The notes: generated by a model from the sequence alone, not told the origin. A DNA stretch of 64,000 bases from Mycobacterium sp. MFM001 (GCF_003402475.1 NZ_BFAB01000001.1:634776-698775), one strand, 5' to 3'. Positions 23,694 through 33,419 are shown, counted from the first letter of the stretch. Numbers and translations: made by a program.

Positions 23694-24945
23694 GGGCGGC
23701 CTCGCGGCGGACGTCGAGCATCTCGCTGGGCCATTCTGGATCCTCGGCGTCGTAGTTCTTCAGCAGCATCCGGGCCAGGTTGACCTTGTGCGCCTCGGTG
23801 GGCCCGTCGGCCAACCCGAGCGCCACCCCGCCGAGCAGCACGTTGGTCAACGGCAATTGGTCGGTCAGCCCTAGCGCGCCGTGGACTTGAATCGCGCGCA
23901 GACCGATCGACTTGAGCACTTGCGACGCCAGGATCTTGCAGGCGCCGATCTCCGTGCGGGCCGCATGCTCGCCCGCGGTGTCGCACAGCCACGCGGCATG
24001 AAGCACCGCCAGCCGAAACGGCATCAGCTCGGTGTACGAGTCGGCGATGAACGCCTGTACCAGCTGCTTGTCGGCCAGCGAGCTGCCTTGAGTGAAGCGG
24101 CTTTTCGCGCGGCGGCCCATCATGTCGATGGCGCGCTGGGCTACGCCGATCGAACGCATCGCGTGATGCAGCCGGCCCCCGGCGAGCCGGGTCTGCAGGA
24201 TCAAAAAGCCCTGCCCGGGTTCGCCGAGCAACGCGTCGGACGGCACCCGCACGTTGTCGTAGCGCACCAGCGAGTGGCCGGGCTCATGCGGGAGAGCGCC
24301 GGTCAAGTGGTGGGTGGCTTCCACCGTCAGACCGGGAGTGCCGGCCGGGATCAGGAACGTCGACGCGCCCCGATGCACCGGCACTTCCGGATCGGTGATG
24401 GCGACGACGATGAAGAACGATGCGACAGAAGCGTTGGAGGAGAAGTACTTCCGCCCGGTGATCACCCAGTCGTCGCCGTCGCGCACTGCGCGGGTGGTGA
24501 ACACGCGGGGGTCGGCGCCGCCTTGCGGCTCGGTCATCGAGAAGCAGGAGAAGATCTCCCCGGACAGCAGGCCCGCCAGATAACGATCCTTTTGGGCCTG
24601 GGTGCCGAAGCGGGCCAGGATTTCGGCATTGCCGGTGTCGGGGGCCTGGGTGCCGAACACGATTGGCGCCCAAGGGCTGCGGCCCAGGATCTCGTTGATC
24701 AACGTCAGCTTGACGGCGCCGAAGCCCTGCCCGCCGAGTTCTGGGCCGAGGTGTGGGGCCCACAAACCCTGGTCGCGGACCTGCTGTTTGAGCGGGTCGA
24801 CGATGCGGCGACGCTCGTCGCTCAGCGGCAGGAACTCGCAGCCGGGGAAGAGCACCTCGAGCGGCTCGACCTCCTCGCGGACGAACTGCCGGATCCAGTC
24901 CAGCTTCTTTTCGAACTCCGGCTCGGTGGAAAAGTCCCACGCCAT
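23662..24945 (-). CDS. Acyl-CoA dehydrogenase
   Basis: 427 aa from ATG 24945, preceded by GGAGG. Typical ACAD layout: helical N-domain, FAD-binding FSMTEPQGGADPRVF (middle beta-domain) and DDWVITGRKYFSS, then a C-terminal helical domain with RSIGVAQRAIDMM and QVHGALGLTDQLPL. Its long N-terminal part (WIRQFVREEVEPLE) resembles mycobacterial FadE proteins paired with APH-type proteins, i.e. the ACAD11 group that oxidises 4-hydroxy or unusual acyl-CoAs. Between the SDR and TetR genes of one operon. FAD enzyme, cytoplasmic. Confidence 0.85.
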   Translation of the reverse strand: MAWDFSTEPEFEKKLDWIRQFVREEVEPLEVLFPGCEFLPLSDERRRIVDPLKQQVRDQGLWAPHLGPELGGQGFGAVKLTLINEILGRSPWAPIVFGTQAPDTGNAEILARFGTQAQKDRYLAGLLSGEIFSCFSMTEPQGGADPRVFTTRAVRDGDDWVITGRKYFSSNASVASFFIVVAITDPEVPVHRGASTFLIPAGTPGLTVEATHHLTGALPHEPGHSLVRYDNVRVPSDALLGEPGQGFLILQTRLAGGRLHHAMRSIGVAQRAIDMMGRRAKSRFTQGSSLADKQLVQAFIADSYTELMPFRLAVLHAAWLCDTAGEHAARTEIGACKILASQVLKSIGLRAIQVHGALGLTDQLPLTNVLLGGVALGLADGPTEAHKVNLARMLLKNYDAEDPEWPSEMLDVRREAARAKYGDLVDQ

Positions 24946-24959
24946 CTCGCCTCCTAAGG

Positions 24960-25724
24960 TCAGGGAATCCCGCCGTCGGCCCGCAGAATCGAGCCGGTGG
25001 TGAAGCTGGACGCGTCCGACGCCAAAAACAAAGCGGCCCCGACGATTTCGGACGGATCGCCGGCGCGCTGCAACGACAGGTGGCGGAACGGGTTCTCCGT
25101 CGCATGCTCCAGTCCCCACGCCTTGCTGACGTCGGTGAGAAACGGGCCGGCCATCAGCGTGTTGACCCGCACCGCCGGCCCGAACGCCTTGGCCAGCGCC
25201 TCGGTCATCGCGTTGAGCCCGGCCTTGGCGGCCGCGTAGGGGATGATGTCCGGCGTCGGACGTAGCGAACCCGCGGTGCTGACGTTGATGATCGATCCGC
25301 GCCCGGCGGCGAGCATGCGCTCACCGACCAACGCGGACAACCGAAACGGTCCTTTGAGGTTCAGGTTGACGACGGCGTCGAACAGCTTCTCGGTGACGTC
25401 GGTCAGCTTGTCGTAGAGCGGGGACATGCCGGCGTTGTTGATCAGCGTGTCGACCTTGCCGAACCGGTCGTAGGCGGCGTCGACTAGGCCGTCGAGCTGG
25501 TCCCACCGCCCGACGTGCACCTGATACGGCATGGCGGATCGCCCGGTTTCGGCCTCGATCTCCTTGGCGGTCGCCACGCAGTTGTCCATGTTGCGGCTGG
25601 CGATCACCACGTCGGCCCCACAGCGGGCAACCCCGAACGCGATTTCCCGGCCCAGGCCCCGGCTACCGCCGGTGATCAGGACGACCCGATCGGTCAGGTC
25701 GAAAAGCTGTTCTGCGTAACTCAT
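24960..25724 (-). CDS. Short-chain dehydrogenase/reductase
   Basis: A 254-aa classical SDR. Cofactor motif TGGSRGLGRE (about 19-28), NNAG (about 90-93) and catalytic Ser-Tyr-Lys: STAGS near 144 and YAAAKAG near 159-165. The absence of an acidic residue after the second beta strand (IASRN) suggests NADP(H). Its ATG overlaps the stop of the APH gene as ATGA; the acyl-CoA dehydrogenase follows 14 bp later. A hydroxyacyl-CoA or ketone substrate is probable. Confidence 0.85.
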   Translation of the reverse strand: MSYAEQLFDLTDRVVLITGGSRGLGREIAFGVARCGADVVIASRNMDNCVATAKEIEAETGRSAMPYQVHVGRWDQLDGLVDAAYDRFGKVDTLINNAGMSPLYDKLTDVTEKLFDAVVNLNLKGPFRLSALVGERMLAAGRGSIINVSTAGSLRPTPDIIPYAAAKAGLNAMTEALAKAFGPAVRVNTLMAGPFLTDVSKAWGLEHATENPFRHLSLQRAGDPSEIVGAALFLASDASSFTTGSILRADGGIP

Positions 25725-26728
25725 TTCGACCGCGCCAATTCGGCCGCGGTGGCGATCAGCTGCAGGATCATCGGGCCGAACGCCTCGGTGATCTTCGGGT
25801 CGACCTTCCCGGTGCGCACACCGGCAGCGTAGGTCTTTTCCAGCACAATGCCGAGCTTCCAGTTGGCCAGCACGAGGTAGTAGTCGATGTTCTCGGTCGA
25901 CAGCCCGCTGACCGTTTCATAGTGCTCCAGTAGCTCGCTGCGCGCCGGCATACCGGCCATGTCCAGATAAAACCCGTCAGTCCGCGGATGTTCGCCGTCA
26001 TAACCGAGCAGGCACCACGCCAGATCCAGCAGCGGGTCGCCGACCGTGGTCATCTCCCAGTCGACAATCGCGGCCAGCCTGGCCGGCGCCCCGTGCGCGA
26101 ACATCACGTTGGCGAACTGGTAGTCGCCGTGCATGATGCCCGGCGTGTAGTGCGCGGGACGGTTGCGGCGCAACCAGTCGGCGGCCTCCTCGAGACCGGG
26201 AAGGTCACGCACCCGATAGGCGTCCAGGAAGGCCAGCCAGCGGTCGACCTGCCGCTCGTGGAATCCGTCCGGGCGGCCGAAACCCTCCAGGCCCTGCGCG
26301 CGCCAGTCCACCCGGCCCAGCCGCGCAGCGCCGCCGACGAGTTCGAACGCCAACTCCCGCCGAGCCGCCAAGTCGCTGTCGAACGGCGCCGGCCAGCCGC
26401 CGTCCATCGGACTCCAGCCGTCGATCGCCCGCATGACGTAGAAAGGCATGCCGAGCAGATCGCCGGCATCGTCGGCGGCGATCAGCTCGGCATGTGGCAC
26501 ATCAGTCCCGGACAACGCCCGCACCAGCCGGATCTCGCGCAGCAGGCCGTCGATGCGGGCCGCGTCCGCCCGGGCGCCCGGCATCCGCAGCACCATGCGC
26601 TCGCCGCCGCGCTCGATCAGATACAGCGTGTTCTGCGAACCGCCCGACAGCGGTTTGAGTACCGGTTCCTCGCCGGCGCCCGGGGCACCGTTCTCGTCCA
26701 GCCAGCGACCCAGCACACCCGCGTCCAC
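25721..26728 (-). CDS. Phosphotransferase (APH) family protein, FadE36-like
   Basis: 335 aa from GTG 26728, preceded by GAGGTG; the frame further upstream is antisense to the mutase gene. APH motifs: LSGGSQNTLYL, MHGDYQFANVMF and IVDWEMTTVGDPLLDLAW. It is first in an operon with SDR and acyl-CoA dehydrogenase, the same set fused or grouped in ACAD10/11-type pathways, so it may phosphorylate a hydroxyacyl-CoA before dehydration. Its position beside the Rv3760-like gene makes it the better candidate for the Rv3761c (fadE36) equivalent than the paralogue at 10652. Confidence 0.8.
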   Translation of the reverse strand: MDAGVLGRWLDENGAPGAGEEPVLKPLSGGSQNTLYLIERGGERMVLRMPGARADAARIDGLLREIRLVRALSGTDVPHAELIAADDAGDLLGMPFYVMRAIDGWSPMDGGWPAPFDSDLAARRELAFELVGGAARLGRVDWRAQGLEGFGRPDGFHERQVDRWLAFLDAYRVRDLPGLEEAADWLRRNRPAHYTPGIMHGDYQFANVMFAHGAPARLAAIVDWEMTTVGDPLLDLAWCLLGYDGEHPRTDGFYLDMAGMPARSELLEHYETVSGLSTENIDYYLVLANWKLGIVLEKTYAAGVRTGKVDPKITEAFGPMILQLIATAAELARSK

Positions 26729-26810
26729 CGCACACCTCACTCTCTGTCCGGAGAATAACATTCTCCGCCTGTGTGCGAGCACACTTCGCCGCGAATGCGA
26801 GGCTGAGCGG

Positions 26811-27443
26811 ATGCAACTGCTCCTGGTCCGGCATGCCCTGCCGCTTCGCAGCGAACCCGGCCAAGGCGCCGACCCCGACTTATCCGACGAGGGGTTCAAG
26901 CAGGTCGAACGGCTGCCTGAGGCGCTGGCCCGGTTCCCGATCACCCGGGTCGTCAGCAGCCCGCAACGCCGCGCCGTCCAGACCGCCGAACCGGTCGCCG
27001 CGGCGCGCGATCTGGCCGTCGACATCGACGAACGGTTCGCCGAATACGACCGCGATCTGCCCGTCTATATCCCCATCGAGCAGATCCGCGAGGAGAACCC
27101 TCAGGAGTGGGCCCGGATGGCCGAGGGCCGGTTACCCAGCTCGGTCGACGAGGCCGCTTTCCGCGCCCGGGTCAACGCCGCCGTCGACGACGTCGTCGCT
27201 GCCGCCGACCCCGACGACACCGTGGCGGTGTTCAGCCACGGCGGGGTGATCAACGTGGTGCTGCACGAGATCCTGGGAACCCGTCGGCTGTTGTCGTTCC
27301 CGATCGACTACGTGTCGGTGACCCGACTGTTGTTCTCCCGCTCCGGGCAGGCCAGCATTGCCGCGGTCAACTGCACCGAGCACGTGTGGGATCTGTTGCC
27401 CAGAAACCAGCGCGGCGACGATGCCGAGCGCGAAGCGCGATGA
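26811..27443 (+). CDS. Histidine phosphatase (phosphoglycerate-mutase-like)
   Basis: 210 aa from ATG 26811 (MQLLLVRHALPLRSEPG). RHA at the N-terminus replaces the usual RHG and carries the phospho-acceptor His; VSSPQRRAVQTAEP, and FSHGGVINVVL with the second His near the C-terminal third. Phosphatase with unknown substrate rather than glycolytic mutase. Divergent from the APH operon with an 82-bp gap. Confidence 0.82.
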   Translation: MQLLLVRHALPLRSEPGQGADPDLSDEGFKQVERLPEALARFPITRVVSSPQRRAVQTAEPVAAARDLAVDIDERFAEYDRDLPVYIPIEQIREENPQEWARMAEGRLPSSVDEAAFRARVNAAVDDVVAAADPDDTVAVFSHGGVINVVLHEILGTRRLLSFPIDYVSVTRLLFSRSGQASIAAVNCTEHVWDLLPRNQRGDDAEREAR

Positions 27444-27461
27444 GGAGCCTCGCAATCCGGC

Positions 27462-27809
27462 TTAGTGCCGACCCGAGGCGTGCTTCTTGGCTGCCCGCCG
27501 CAACTGGTAGATCCGCGCGGTGCCGGCCAGCACGGTGATCAGCCCGCCGCACACCGCCGCCAGCAGAATGGCCACCCCCAGCGGCAAGCTCCAATGCCAG
27601 CCCAAAAACTGGAATTGCGCCGACGCCGTGTTCTGGGTGATGAAGATCAGCAACACGATCAGAATCAGGAAGCCGACGGTCAGCGCCGTCCACACCGCGC
27701 CGGCCCGGGTGAACATCACCGGCGAACCCGACGGCTGCTTCGCGGCGTCGTGCGCCGGTACTTCGGCTGGACGTGGCTGATCGGGCGATACAGGTGGATC
27801 GCTGCTCAT
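27462..27809 (-). CDS. LapA-domain membrane protein (Rv3760-like)
   Basis: 115 aa from ATG 27809. An acidic, Pro-rich N-terminus of about 35 residues, two transmembrane helices (VWTALTVGFLILIVLLIFI and LPLGVAILLAAVCGGLITVL) with FQFLGWHWSLPLG between them, then a basic tail (RRAAKKHASGRH). This is the LapA/DUF1049 pattern. Role in the envelope unknown. Converges with the mutase gene at an 18-bp gap and lies back to back with proX, as Rv3760 does. Confidence 0.75.
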   Translation of the reverse strand: MSSDPPVSPDQPRPAEVPAHDAAKQPSGSPVMFTRAGAVWTALTVGFLILIVLLIFITQNTASAQFQFLGWHWSLPLGVAILLAAVCGGLITVLAGTARIYQLRRAAKKHASGRH

Positions 27810-27871
27810 AGTCCCATCTTTGCAGGAATCACCGCCGTGTGGCGCGGGTTGTGGCGATAGGGTCGGCAAGT

Positions 27872-28801
27872 ATGGGCACGCTGCGACGCCACGCGGCGGT
27901 GTGGCTTGCGACGTGTCTTCTGATCGCAGGTTGCGGCAGTTCCAATCCTCTCGGCGGGATGTCGGGCAGCACGCAATCGATTGTGGTCGGGTCCGCCGAC
28001 TTCCCCGAATCCAAGATCGTCGCCGAGATCTACGCACAGGCGTTGCAGGCCAACGGCTTTGACGTCGGACGCCGCCTGGGGATCGGCAGCCGAGAAACGT
28101 ATATCCCTGCGCTCAAAGACCATTCGATCGATTTGGTACCGGAGTACATCGGCAACCTTCTGCTGTATTTCCAGCCCGACGCGATGGTGACCATCCTCGA
28201 CGCCGTCGAATTGGAGCTCTACAAACGGCTGCCCGGCGACTTGTCGATCCTGACACCGTCGCCCGCGTCGGACACCGACACGGTCACCGTCACGGCCGCC
28301 ACGGCCGCGCTGTGGAACCTCAAGACCATCGCCGATCTGGCCCCGCACTCGGCCGAGGTGAGGTTCGCGGCGCCGTCGGCGTTCCAGAGCCGGCCGTCGG
28401 GACTGCTTGGGCTGCGGCAGAAGTACGGACTGGACGTCGGTCCCGGCAACTTCGTCGCGATCAGCGACGGCGGCGGCGCGGTAACGGTACGCGCGCTGCT
28501 GGACGGAACGGTCAACGCGGCCAACATCTTCAGCACTTCGCCGGCGATCCCGCAAAATCACCTGGTGGTGCTCGACGATCCTGAGCACAACTTCCTGGCG
28601 GGCAACATCGTGCCGCTGGTCAACTCGCAGAAAAAGTCGGACCGGCTCAAAGATGTGCTGGACGCGGTGTCGGCCAAGCTCAGCACCGCCGGCCTGGCGC
28701 AACTCAACATGGCGGTCGCGGGCAACTCCGGTGTCGATCCCGACGAGGCCGCACGGAACTGGGTGCGGGACAACGGCTTCGACCATCCGATCCGGCAATG
28801 A
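27872..28801 (+). CDS. proX: Glycine betaine/choline-type ABC transporter substrate-binding lipoprotein ProX
   Basis: 309 aa from ATG 27872. Signal peptide with lipobox LIAGC (Cys21), then an OpuAC/OsmF-type type II binding fold: VVGSADFPESKIVAEIYAQAL, SIDLVPEYIGNLL and SRPSGLLGLRQKYGL. It captures betaine, choline or a similar osmoprotectant outside the membrane and hands it to ProW/ProZ. Overlaps proV as ATGA. Equivalent to Rv3759c. Confidence 0.85.
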   Translation: MGTLRRHAAVWLATCLLIAGCGSSNPLGGMSGSTQSIVVGSADFPESKIVAEIYAQALQANGFDVGRRLGIGSRETYIPALKDHSIDLVPEYIGNLLLYFQPDAMVTILDAVELELYKRLPGDLSILTPSPASDTDTVTVTAATAALWNLKTIADLAPHSAEVRFAAPSAFQSRPSGLLGLRQKYGLDVGPGNFVAISDGGGAVTVRALLDGTVNAANIFSTSPAIPQNHLVVLDDPEHNFLAGNIVPLVNSQKKSDRLKDVLDAVSAKLSTAGLAQLNMAVAGNSGVDPDEAARNWVRDNGFDHPIRQ

Positions 28802-29892
28802 TTCGCTTCGACAAGGTCAGCAAGGTCTATCCCGACGGCACCGTCGCCGTCGACCAACTGTCGCTGGACGTACCGCAGGGCGCGCTGACGGTCTTCGTCG
28901 GCCCGTCGGGCTGCGGCAAAACCACCTCCATGCGCATGATCAACCGGATGATCGAGCCGACGTCGGGCACCGTCACCGTCGACGGCGCCGACGTCTCCAG
29001 CGTCGATCCGGTGAAGCTGCGCCTCGGAATCGGCTACGTCATCCAGGGCGCCGGCCTGATGCCGCATCAACGGGTGATCGACAACGTCGCGACGGTGCCG
29101 GTGCTCAAGGGGCAGTCGCGCCGTGCCGCACGCAAGGCCGCCTACGAGGTGCTGGAGCGGGTCGGGCTCGATCCGAGGCTGGCCACCCGCTATCCCGCCC
29201 AACTTTCCGGCGGTGAGCAGCAGCGCGTCGGCGTGGCGCGGGCGCTGGCGGCCGACCCGCCGATTCTGTTGATGGACGAGCCGTTTTCCGCCGTCGACCC
29301 GATAGTCCGCCGCGAACTGCAACGCGAAATCGTGCGCCTGCAAAGCGAATTGCGCAAGACCATCGTGTTCGTCACACACGACATCGACGAGGCGGTCCGG
29401 CTGGCCGATTTCATCGCGGTGTTCGGCCCGGGCGGTTCGCTGCAGCAATACGACGAACCCGCGCGGTTGCTGTCGCGACCGGCCAACGATTTTGTCTCGA
29501 GCTTCATCGGTCTCGGCCGCGGCTACCGCTGGTTGCAGTGCCTGGACGCCGACGGGCTTCCGTTGCACGACATTCCACAGATCTCGGAGTCCCAGATCGG
29601 TGCAGCCCAACTGCGCGACGGCTGGTCACTGGTGGTTCACCAGGACGGCACGCCGCTGGGATGGATCGACGCGGCAGGCCTGCGGCAGTACCGCAACGGC
29701 GCGTCGTTGTCGGACAGCGTGACCGCCGTCGGTTCGCAGTTGCGCCCGGACGGGAACCTCAGCCAGGCACTGGATGCCGCGCTGGCTTCGCCGTCGATGC
29801 TGGGTGTGGCAGTGGACAAGGCGGGCAAGGTCATCGGGGGAGTGTTGGCCACCGATGTGCTGGACGCGCTGGAATCCCGGCGGCAGGACTAG
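28798..29892 (+). CDS. proV: Osmoprotectant ABC transporter ATPase ProV
   Basis: 364 aa. Walker A GPSGCGKT (35-42), signature LSGGEQQRVGVARAL, Walker B ILLMDEPFSAVDP and H-loop VTHDIDEA. The C-terminal third (about 255-364) has two weak CBS-like units, which in OpuA-type ATPases sense ionic strength or nucleotides. Co-translated with proX (ATGA) and followed by proW after 2 bp. Confidence 0.88.
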   Translation: MIRFDKVSKVYPDGTVAVDQLSLDVPQGALTVFVGPSGCGKTTSMRMINRMIEPTSGTVTVDGADVSSVDPVKLRLGIGYVIQGAGLMPHQRVIDNVATVPVLKGQSRRAARKAAYEVLERVGLDPRLATRYPAQLSGGEQQRVGVARALAADPPILLMDEPFSAVDPIVRRELQREIVRLQSELRKTIVFVTHDIDEAVRLADFIAVFGPGGSLQQYDEPARLLSRPANDFVSSFIGLGRGYRWLQCLDADGLPLHDIPQISESQIGAAQLRDGWSLVVHQDGTPLGWIDAAGLRQYRNGASLSDSVTAVGSQLRPDGNLSQALDAALASPSMLGVAVDKAGKVIGGVLATDVLDALESRRQD

Positions 29893-29894
29893 CC

Positions 29895-30584
29895 GTGCAC
29901 TACCTGCTCACTCACCTGCCGGCCGCGTGGACGCTGACCGTGATCCATCTGCGGCTGTCGCTGGTACCGGTGCTGCTCGGGCTGGCGATCGCACTGCCGC
30001 TGGGTGTGGCCGTGCAGCGGCGAACTACGCTGCGCCGGCTGACCACGGTGACCGCGAGCATCGTGTTCACCATTCCTTCGCTGGCCCTGTTTGTGGTCTT
30101 GCCGCTGGTGATCCCCACCCGCATCCTCGACGAGGCGAATGTCGTTGTCGCGCTGACGCTCTACACGACGGCGCTGCTGGTGCGGGCCGTGCTCGAGGCG
30201 CTGGACGCGGTGCCACAGCAGGTGCGCGACGCTGCCACCGCCGTCGGCTACCGGCCGATCACCCGGATGCTGAAAGTCGAACTGCCGCTGGCTATTCCGG
30301 TGTTGGTGGCGGGACTGCGGGTCGTCGTAGTGACGAATATCTCGATGGTCTCGGTCGGCGCCGTGATCGGCATCGGCGGTCTGGGTACCTGGTTCACCGA
30401 GGGATATCAGGCCGACAAGAGTGACCAGGTGATGGCCGGCATCATCGCGATCTTCGGGCTGGCGATCGTGATCGACGTGCTGATCGTGCTGGCCGGCCGG
30501 CTCGCCACACCGTGGCAGCGGGTGACGCGCGTGCGCCGCCCGGCCCGGCCGCTGAGAGCTCCGATCGTGGGCGGCGCGCGATGA
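29895..30584 (+). CDS. proW: Osmoprotectant ABC transporter permease ProW
   Basis: 229 aa from GTG 29895; the frame is open upstream inside proV but without permease sequence. Five to six transmembrane helices of the BPD-type permease fold, with the EAA-like cytoplasmic loop around EALDAVPQQVRDAATAVGY. Works with ProZ as the membrane channel. Stop overlaps proZ start as ATGA. Confidence 0.86.
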   Translation: MHYLLTHLPAAWTLTVIHLRLSLVPVLLGLAIALPLGVAVQRRTTLRRLTTVTASIVFTIPSLALFVVLPLVIPTRILDEANVVVALTLYTTALLVRAVLEALDAVPQQVRDAATAVGYRPITRMLKVELPLAIPVLVAGLRVVVVTNISMVSVGAVIGIGGLGTWFTEGYQADKSDQVMAGIIAIFGLAIVIDVLIVLAGRLATPWQRVTRVRRPARPLRAPIVGGAR

Positions 30585-31327
30585 ACTTTCTTGCGCGCGC
30601 ACTGTCCTTCCTGTTCACCGCCGCCAACTGGATCGGGCCGACGGGCCTGGCGGCCCGCACGCTGGAGCACCTGGAATACACGGCGCTGGCCGTCGCGGCT
30701 TCGGCGTTGATCGCCATCCCGATCGGGCTGGTCATCGGGCACACCGGTCGCGGCGCGCTGATTGTGGTCACCGCGATCAACGGGCTGCGTGCGCTGCCCA
30801 CACTGGGTGTGCTGTTGTTGGCCGTGCTGGTCTGGGGTTTGGGCCTGGGCCCGCCGATCGTCGCGCTGATGCTGCTGGGCATCCCGCCGCTGCTGGCCGG
30901 CACCTACGCCGGGGTGTCCAATGTCGATGCGAAGGTCGTCGACGCCGCCCGCTCGATGGGCATGACCGAGCTGCGGGTGTTGCTGCGTGTCGAGGTGCCC
31001 AATGCGCTGCCGCTGATCATCGGAGGGCTGCGCACCGCGACCCTGCAGGTGGTGGCCACCGCGACGGTGGCGGCGTATGCCAGCCTCGGTGGGCTGGGCC
31101 GTTACCTGATCGACGGCATCAAGGTGCGCCAGTTCCACATCGCGCTGGTCGGCGCACTGATGGTGGCTGCGCTGGCATTGATCCTTGACGCCGCACTGGC
31201 GTTCGCGGTGTGGGTATCGGCGCCGGGCACCGGCCGGCTGCAGCGGCTCTTGCCGACCCGACGGCCAGGCTGTGCGACACCCGACCCGGTCGCCTACGGT
31301 ATAGCGCGTGAGCCCAGCCCCTCCTGA
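30581..31327 (+). CDS. proZ: Osmoprotectant ABC transporter permease ProZ
   Basis: 248 aa from ATG 30581. Second BPD-type permease, with the EAA loop AKVVDAARSMGMTELRVLLRVEVP and about six helices. It forms a heterodimer with ProW on the ProV ATPase dimer. Its 3' end overlaps the glycolipid-binding gene by 20 bp, continuing the transcript. Confidence 0.86.
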   Translation: MNFLARALSFLFTAANWIGPTGLAARTLEHLEYTALAVAASALIAIPIGLVIGHTGRGALIVVTAINGLRALPTLGVLLLAVLVWGLGLGPPIVALMLLGIPPLLAGTYAGVSNVDAKVVDAARSMGMTELRVLLRVEVPNALPLIIGGLRTATLQVVATATVAAYASLGGLGRYLIDGIKVRQFHIALVGALMVAALALILDAALAFAVWVSAPGTGRLQRLLPTRRPGCATPDPVAYGIAREPSPS

Positions 31328-31913
31328 TGCGACGTCGAGCGCCTGGCCGGCGATGCTGACGTGGCGTGCGCCCGACTGCTACCGCATGGAATCGGTGCGG
31401 GTGCAGTTGTCCGGCAACCGAATCAAGGCCAACGGCCGCATCGTCGCCGCGGCCACCGACACCCAGCCGGCGTTCGGCGCCTACTACGACCTGCAGACCG
31501 ATGAGACCGGCGCCACGAAGCGACTCGGGCTGACGGTGACGCTGGCCGAGCGGGAACGCCAGCTCTCCATCGCCCGCGACGAGGAGAACATGTGGCTGGT
31601 CACCGACCACCGCGGAGAGTCACGGGCCGCGTTCGACGGCGCTCTGGACGTCGACGTGGTGTTCAGCCCGTTCTTCAATACGTTGCCGATCCGCCGTCAC
31701 GGCCTGCACGAGCGGTCCGACTCGATCATCGCGCCCGTGATCTACGTGGGACTGCCCGACATGTCCATCACGTCAGCCGTCGTCACCTACAGCAACGCCA
31801 GTTCGGCCACCATCGGGGAGGTCAAGGTGAAATCGCCGGTGTCCGACACCACTTTGGTGGTCGACGCCGACGGGTTCATCGTGGAGTATCCAGGCTTGGC
31901 AGAGCGGATCTGA
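31308..31913 (+). CDS. Putative glycolipid-binding protein (Rv3755c-like)
   Basis: 201 aa, GTG start inside the end of proZ. It resembles the Glycolipid_bind (DUF1089) family: [22 protein letters not shown] split by motif, [20 protein letters not shown] and [15 protein letters not shown]. No signal peptide. Binding partner unknown. The M. tuberculosis equivalent Rv3755c likewise follows the pro genes. Its 3' end overlaps that of tyrA by 38 bp on the other strand. Confidence 0.75.
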   Translation: MSPAPPDATSSAWPAMLTWRAPDCYRMESVRVQLSGNRIKANGRIVAAATDTQPAFGAYYDLQTDETGATKRLGLTVTLAERERQLSIARDEENMWLVTDHRGESRAAFDGALDVDVVFSPFFNTLPIRRHGLHERSDSIIAPVIYVGLPDMSITSAVVTYSNASSATIGEVKVKSPVSDTTLVVDADGFIVEYPGLAERI

Positions 31914-32835
31914 TCACCCCACCGGCCCGCCCGGCTGCGGCCAGTTCCTCGCGCCAATTCTCCGCGCCGACAAAGACAGTGACGATCTCCGGCCGCGAAA
32001 AGCTGTCGTAGCGAGTGCGTGCTGCGTGCCCGGCTTCGACCAACTCGGCCACAGAGTTGTTGTGCGCCAGCGACTCTCGGGCATTGGTGAGCAATTCGAT
32101 GAACCGGTCCACCATCGGCAGAACCTGGCCGGCGTTGGCTTCGCACATGGCGCGCACCAGATCCGGTGCGGTGACTGCCACCCGGGTGCCGTCGCGAAAC
32201 GACCCAGCGGCCAGCGCGAAGGCCAGCGGAACCTCGGCGGCGGTGACGGCCAGCGACTCGGCGAGCAGATGCGGCAGATGAGAAATCGCGGCCGCGGCGG
32301 CGTCGTGCTCGTCGGAGCGCGCCGGCACCACAACCGAGCCGCAGTCGAGCGCCAACGTCATCACCAAGGTCCACACCGCGGGGTCGACGTGGTCGTCGAC
32401 ACTGACCACCCACGGGGCCCCGCTGAACAAGCGGACATGGCCCGCGGCCCAACCCGAGTGCGCGGTTCCGGTCATCGGGTGGCCACCGACGAAGCGATCA
32501 CGTAGCCCGGCGGCCGTGACCTCGTCGAGCACTGCGCTCTTGACGCTGGTGACGTCGGTGAGGGGACAGTGCGGCGCCAATTCGGCGATGTGGGCGAGCA
32601 GCGACGGCAAAGCCGGCATCGGCACGGCGAGCACGATCAACGCGCCCGCGTCGGCGGCGCGGGTCAGGGCCTCGCTGAGATCCGTAGTGGCGTCGAAGCC
32701 GTCGAAGCGGGCAGCCTGGACACCCTCGACGGAGCGGTTGTAGCCGAAGACCTCGTAGTCTGCCGCGGCCGCGGCCCGCATGATCGAGCCACCGATCAGT
32801 CCGAGCCCAAGTACGCACACCGGTGTCTTTGCCAC
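31876..32835 (-). CDS. tyrA: Prephenate dehydrogenase TyrA
   Basis: 319 aa from GTG 32835 ([17 protein letters not shown]). NAD(P)-binding GLGLIGGS at 10-17, [13 protein letters not shown] and a helical C-terminal dimerisation domain with [11 protein letters not shown] are typical of TyrA. It oxidises prephenate to hydroxyphenylpyruvate in tyrosine synthesis; HisC2 in this window is a possible transaminase for the next step. Converges on the Rv3755c-like gene, as Rv3754 does. Confidence 0.87.
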   Translation of the reverse strand: MAKTPVCVLGLGLIGGSIMRAAAAADYEVFGYNRSVEGVQAARFDGFDATTDLSEALTRAADAGALIVLAVPMPALPSLLAHIAELAPHCPLTDVTSVKSAVLDEVTAAGLRDRFVGGHPMTGTAHSGWAAGHVRLFSGAPWVVSVDDHVDPAVWTLVMTLALDCGSVVVPARSDEHDAAAAAISHLPHLLAESLAVTAAEVPLAFALAAGSFRDGTRVAVTAPDLVRAMCEANAGQVLPMVDRFIELLTNARESLAHNNSVAELVEAGHAARTRYDSFSRPEIVTVFVGAENWREELAAAGRAGGVIRSALPSLDTPR

Positions 32836-32906
32836 ACCCCAAGGTTGGCACATTTCGCGGCAAGTTCGCTGGTCAAGCTGCACCGTCAGGGACTAGCGTT
32901 GCGCGC

Positions 32907-33419
32907 ATGGCACCACAGCGGGCCTCTGCGCAGGCGGACACGCCGGACGGCTTCGGCGTGGCCGTCGTGCGCGAAGACGGCAAGTGGCGCTGCGCTCCGA
33001 TGCGTCGCAAGGCGCTGACCAGCCTGGCCGACGCCGAGACCGAACTGCGCGAGTTGCGCAGCGCCGGGGCGGTTTTCGGGCTGCTCGACGTCGACGACGA
33101 GTTCTTCGTCATTCTGCGGCCGGGCCCGTCGGGCACCCGGATGCTGCTCTCAGACGCCACAGCGGCCCTCGACTACGACATTGCCGCCGAGGTGCTGGAG
33201 AACCTGGACGCGGACATCGATCCGGAGGACCTGGAGGACGCCGAGCCATTCGAGGAGGGCGATCTGGGACTGCTGTCCGACATCGGGCTGCCCGAGGCGG
33301 TGCTGGGCGTGATCCTCGACGAGACCGACCTGTACGCCGACGAGCAGCTGGGCCGCATCGCGCGCGAGATGGGCTTCGCCGAGGAGTTGTCGGCGGTGCT
33401 CGATCGCCTCGGTCGGTGA
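32907..33419 (+). CDS. tRNA adenosine deaminase-associated protein (Rv3753c-like)
   Basis: 170 aa from ATG 32907. Matches the actinobacterial TIGR03941 family found beside tadA: GFGVAVVREDGKWRCAPM, GAVFGLLDVDDEFFVIL split, LSDATAALDYDIAAEVL and a very acidic middle (DIDPEDLEDAEPFEEGD). It may regulate or assist TadA; no catalytic motif is visible. tadA starts 53 bp downstream on the same strand. Confidence 0.8.
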   Translation: MAPQRASAQADTPDGFGVAVVREDGKWRCAPMRRKALTSLADAETELRELRSAGAVFGLLDVDDEFFVILRPGPSGTRMLLSDATAALDYDIAAEVLENLDADIDPEDLEDAEPFEEGDLGLLSDIGLPEAVLGVILDETDLYADEQLGRIAREMGFAEELSAVLDRLGR

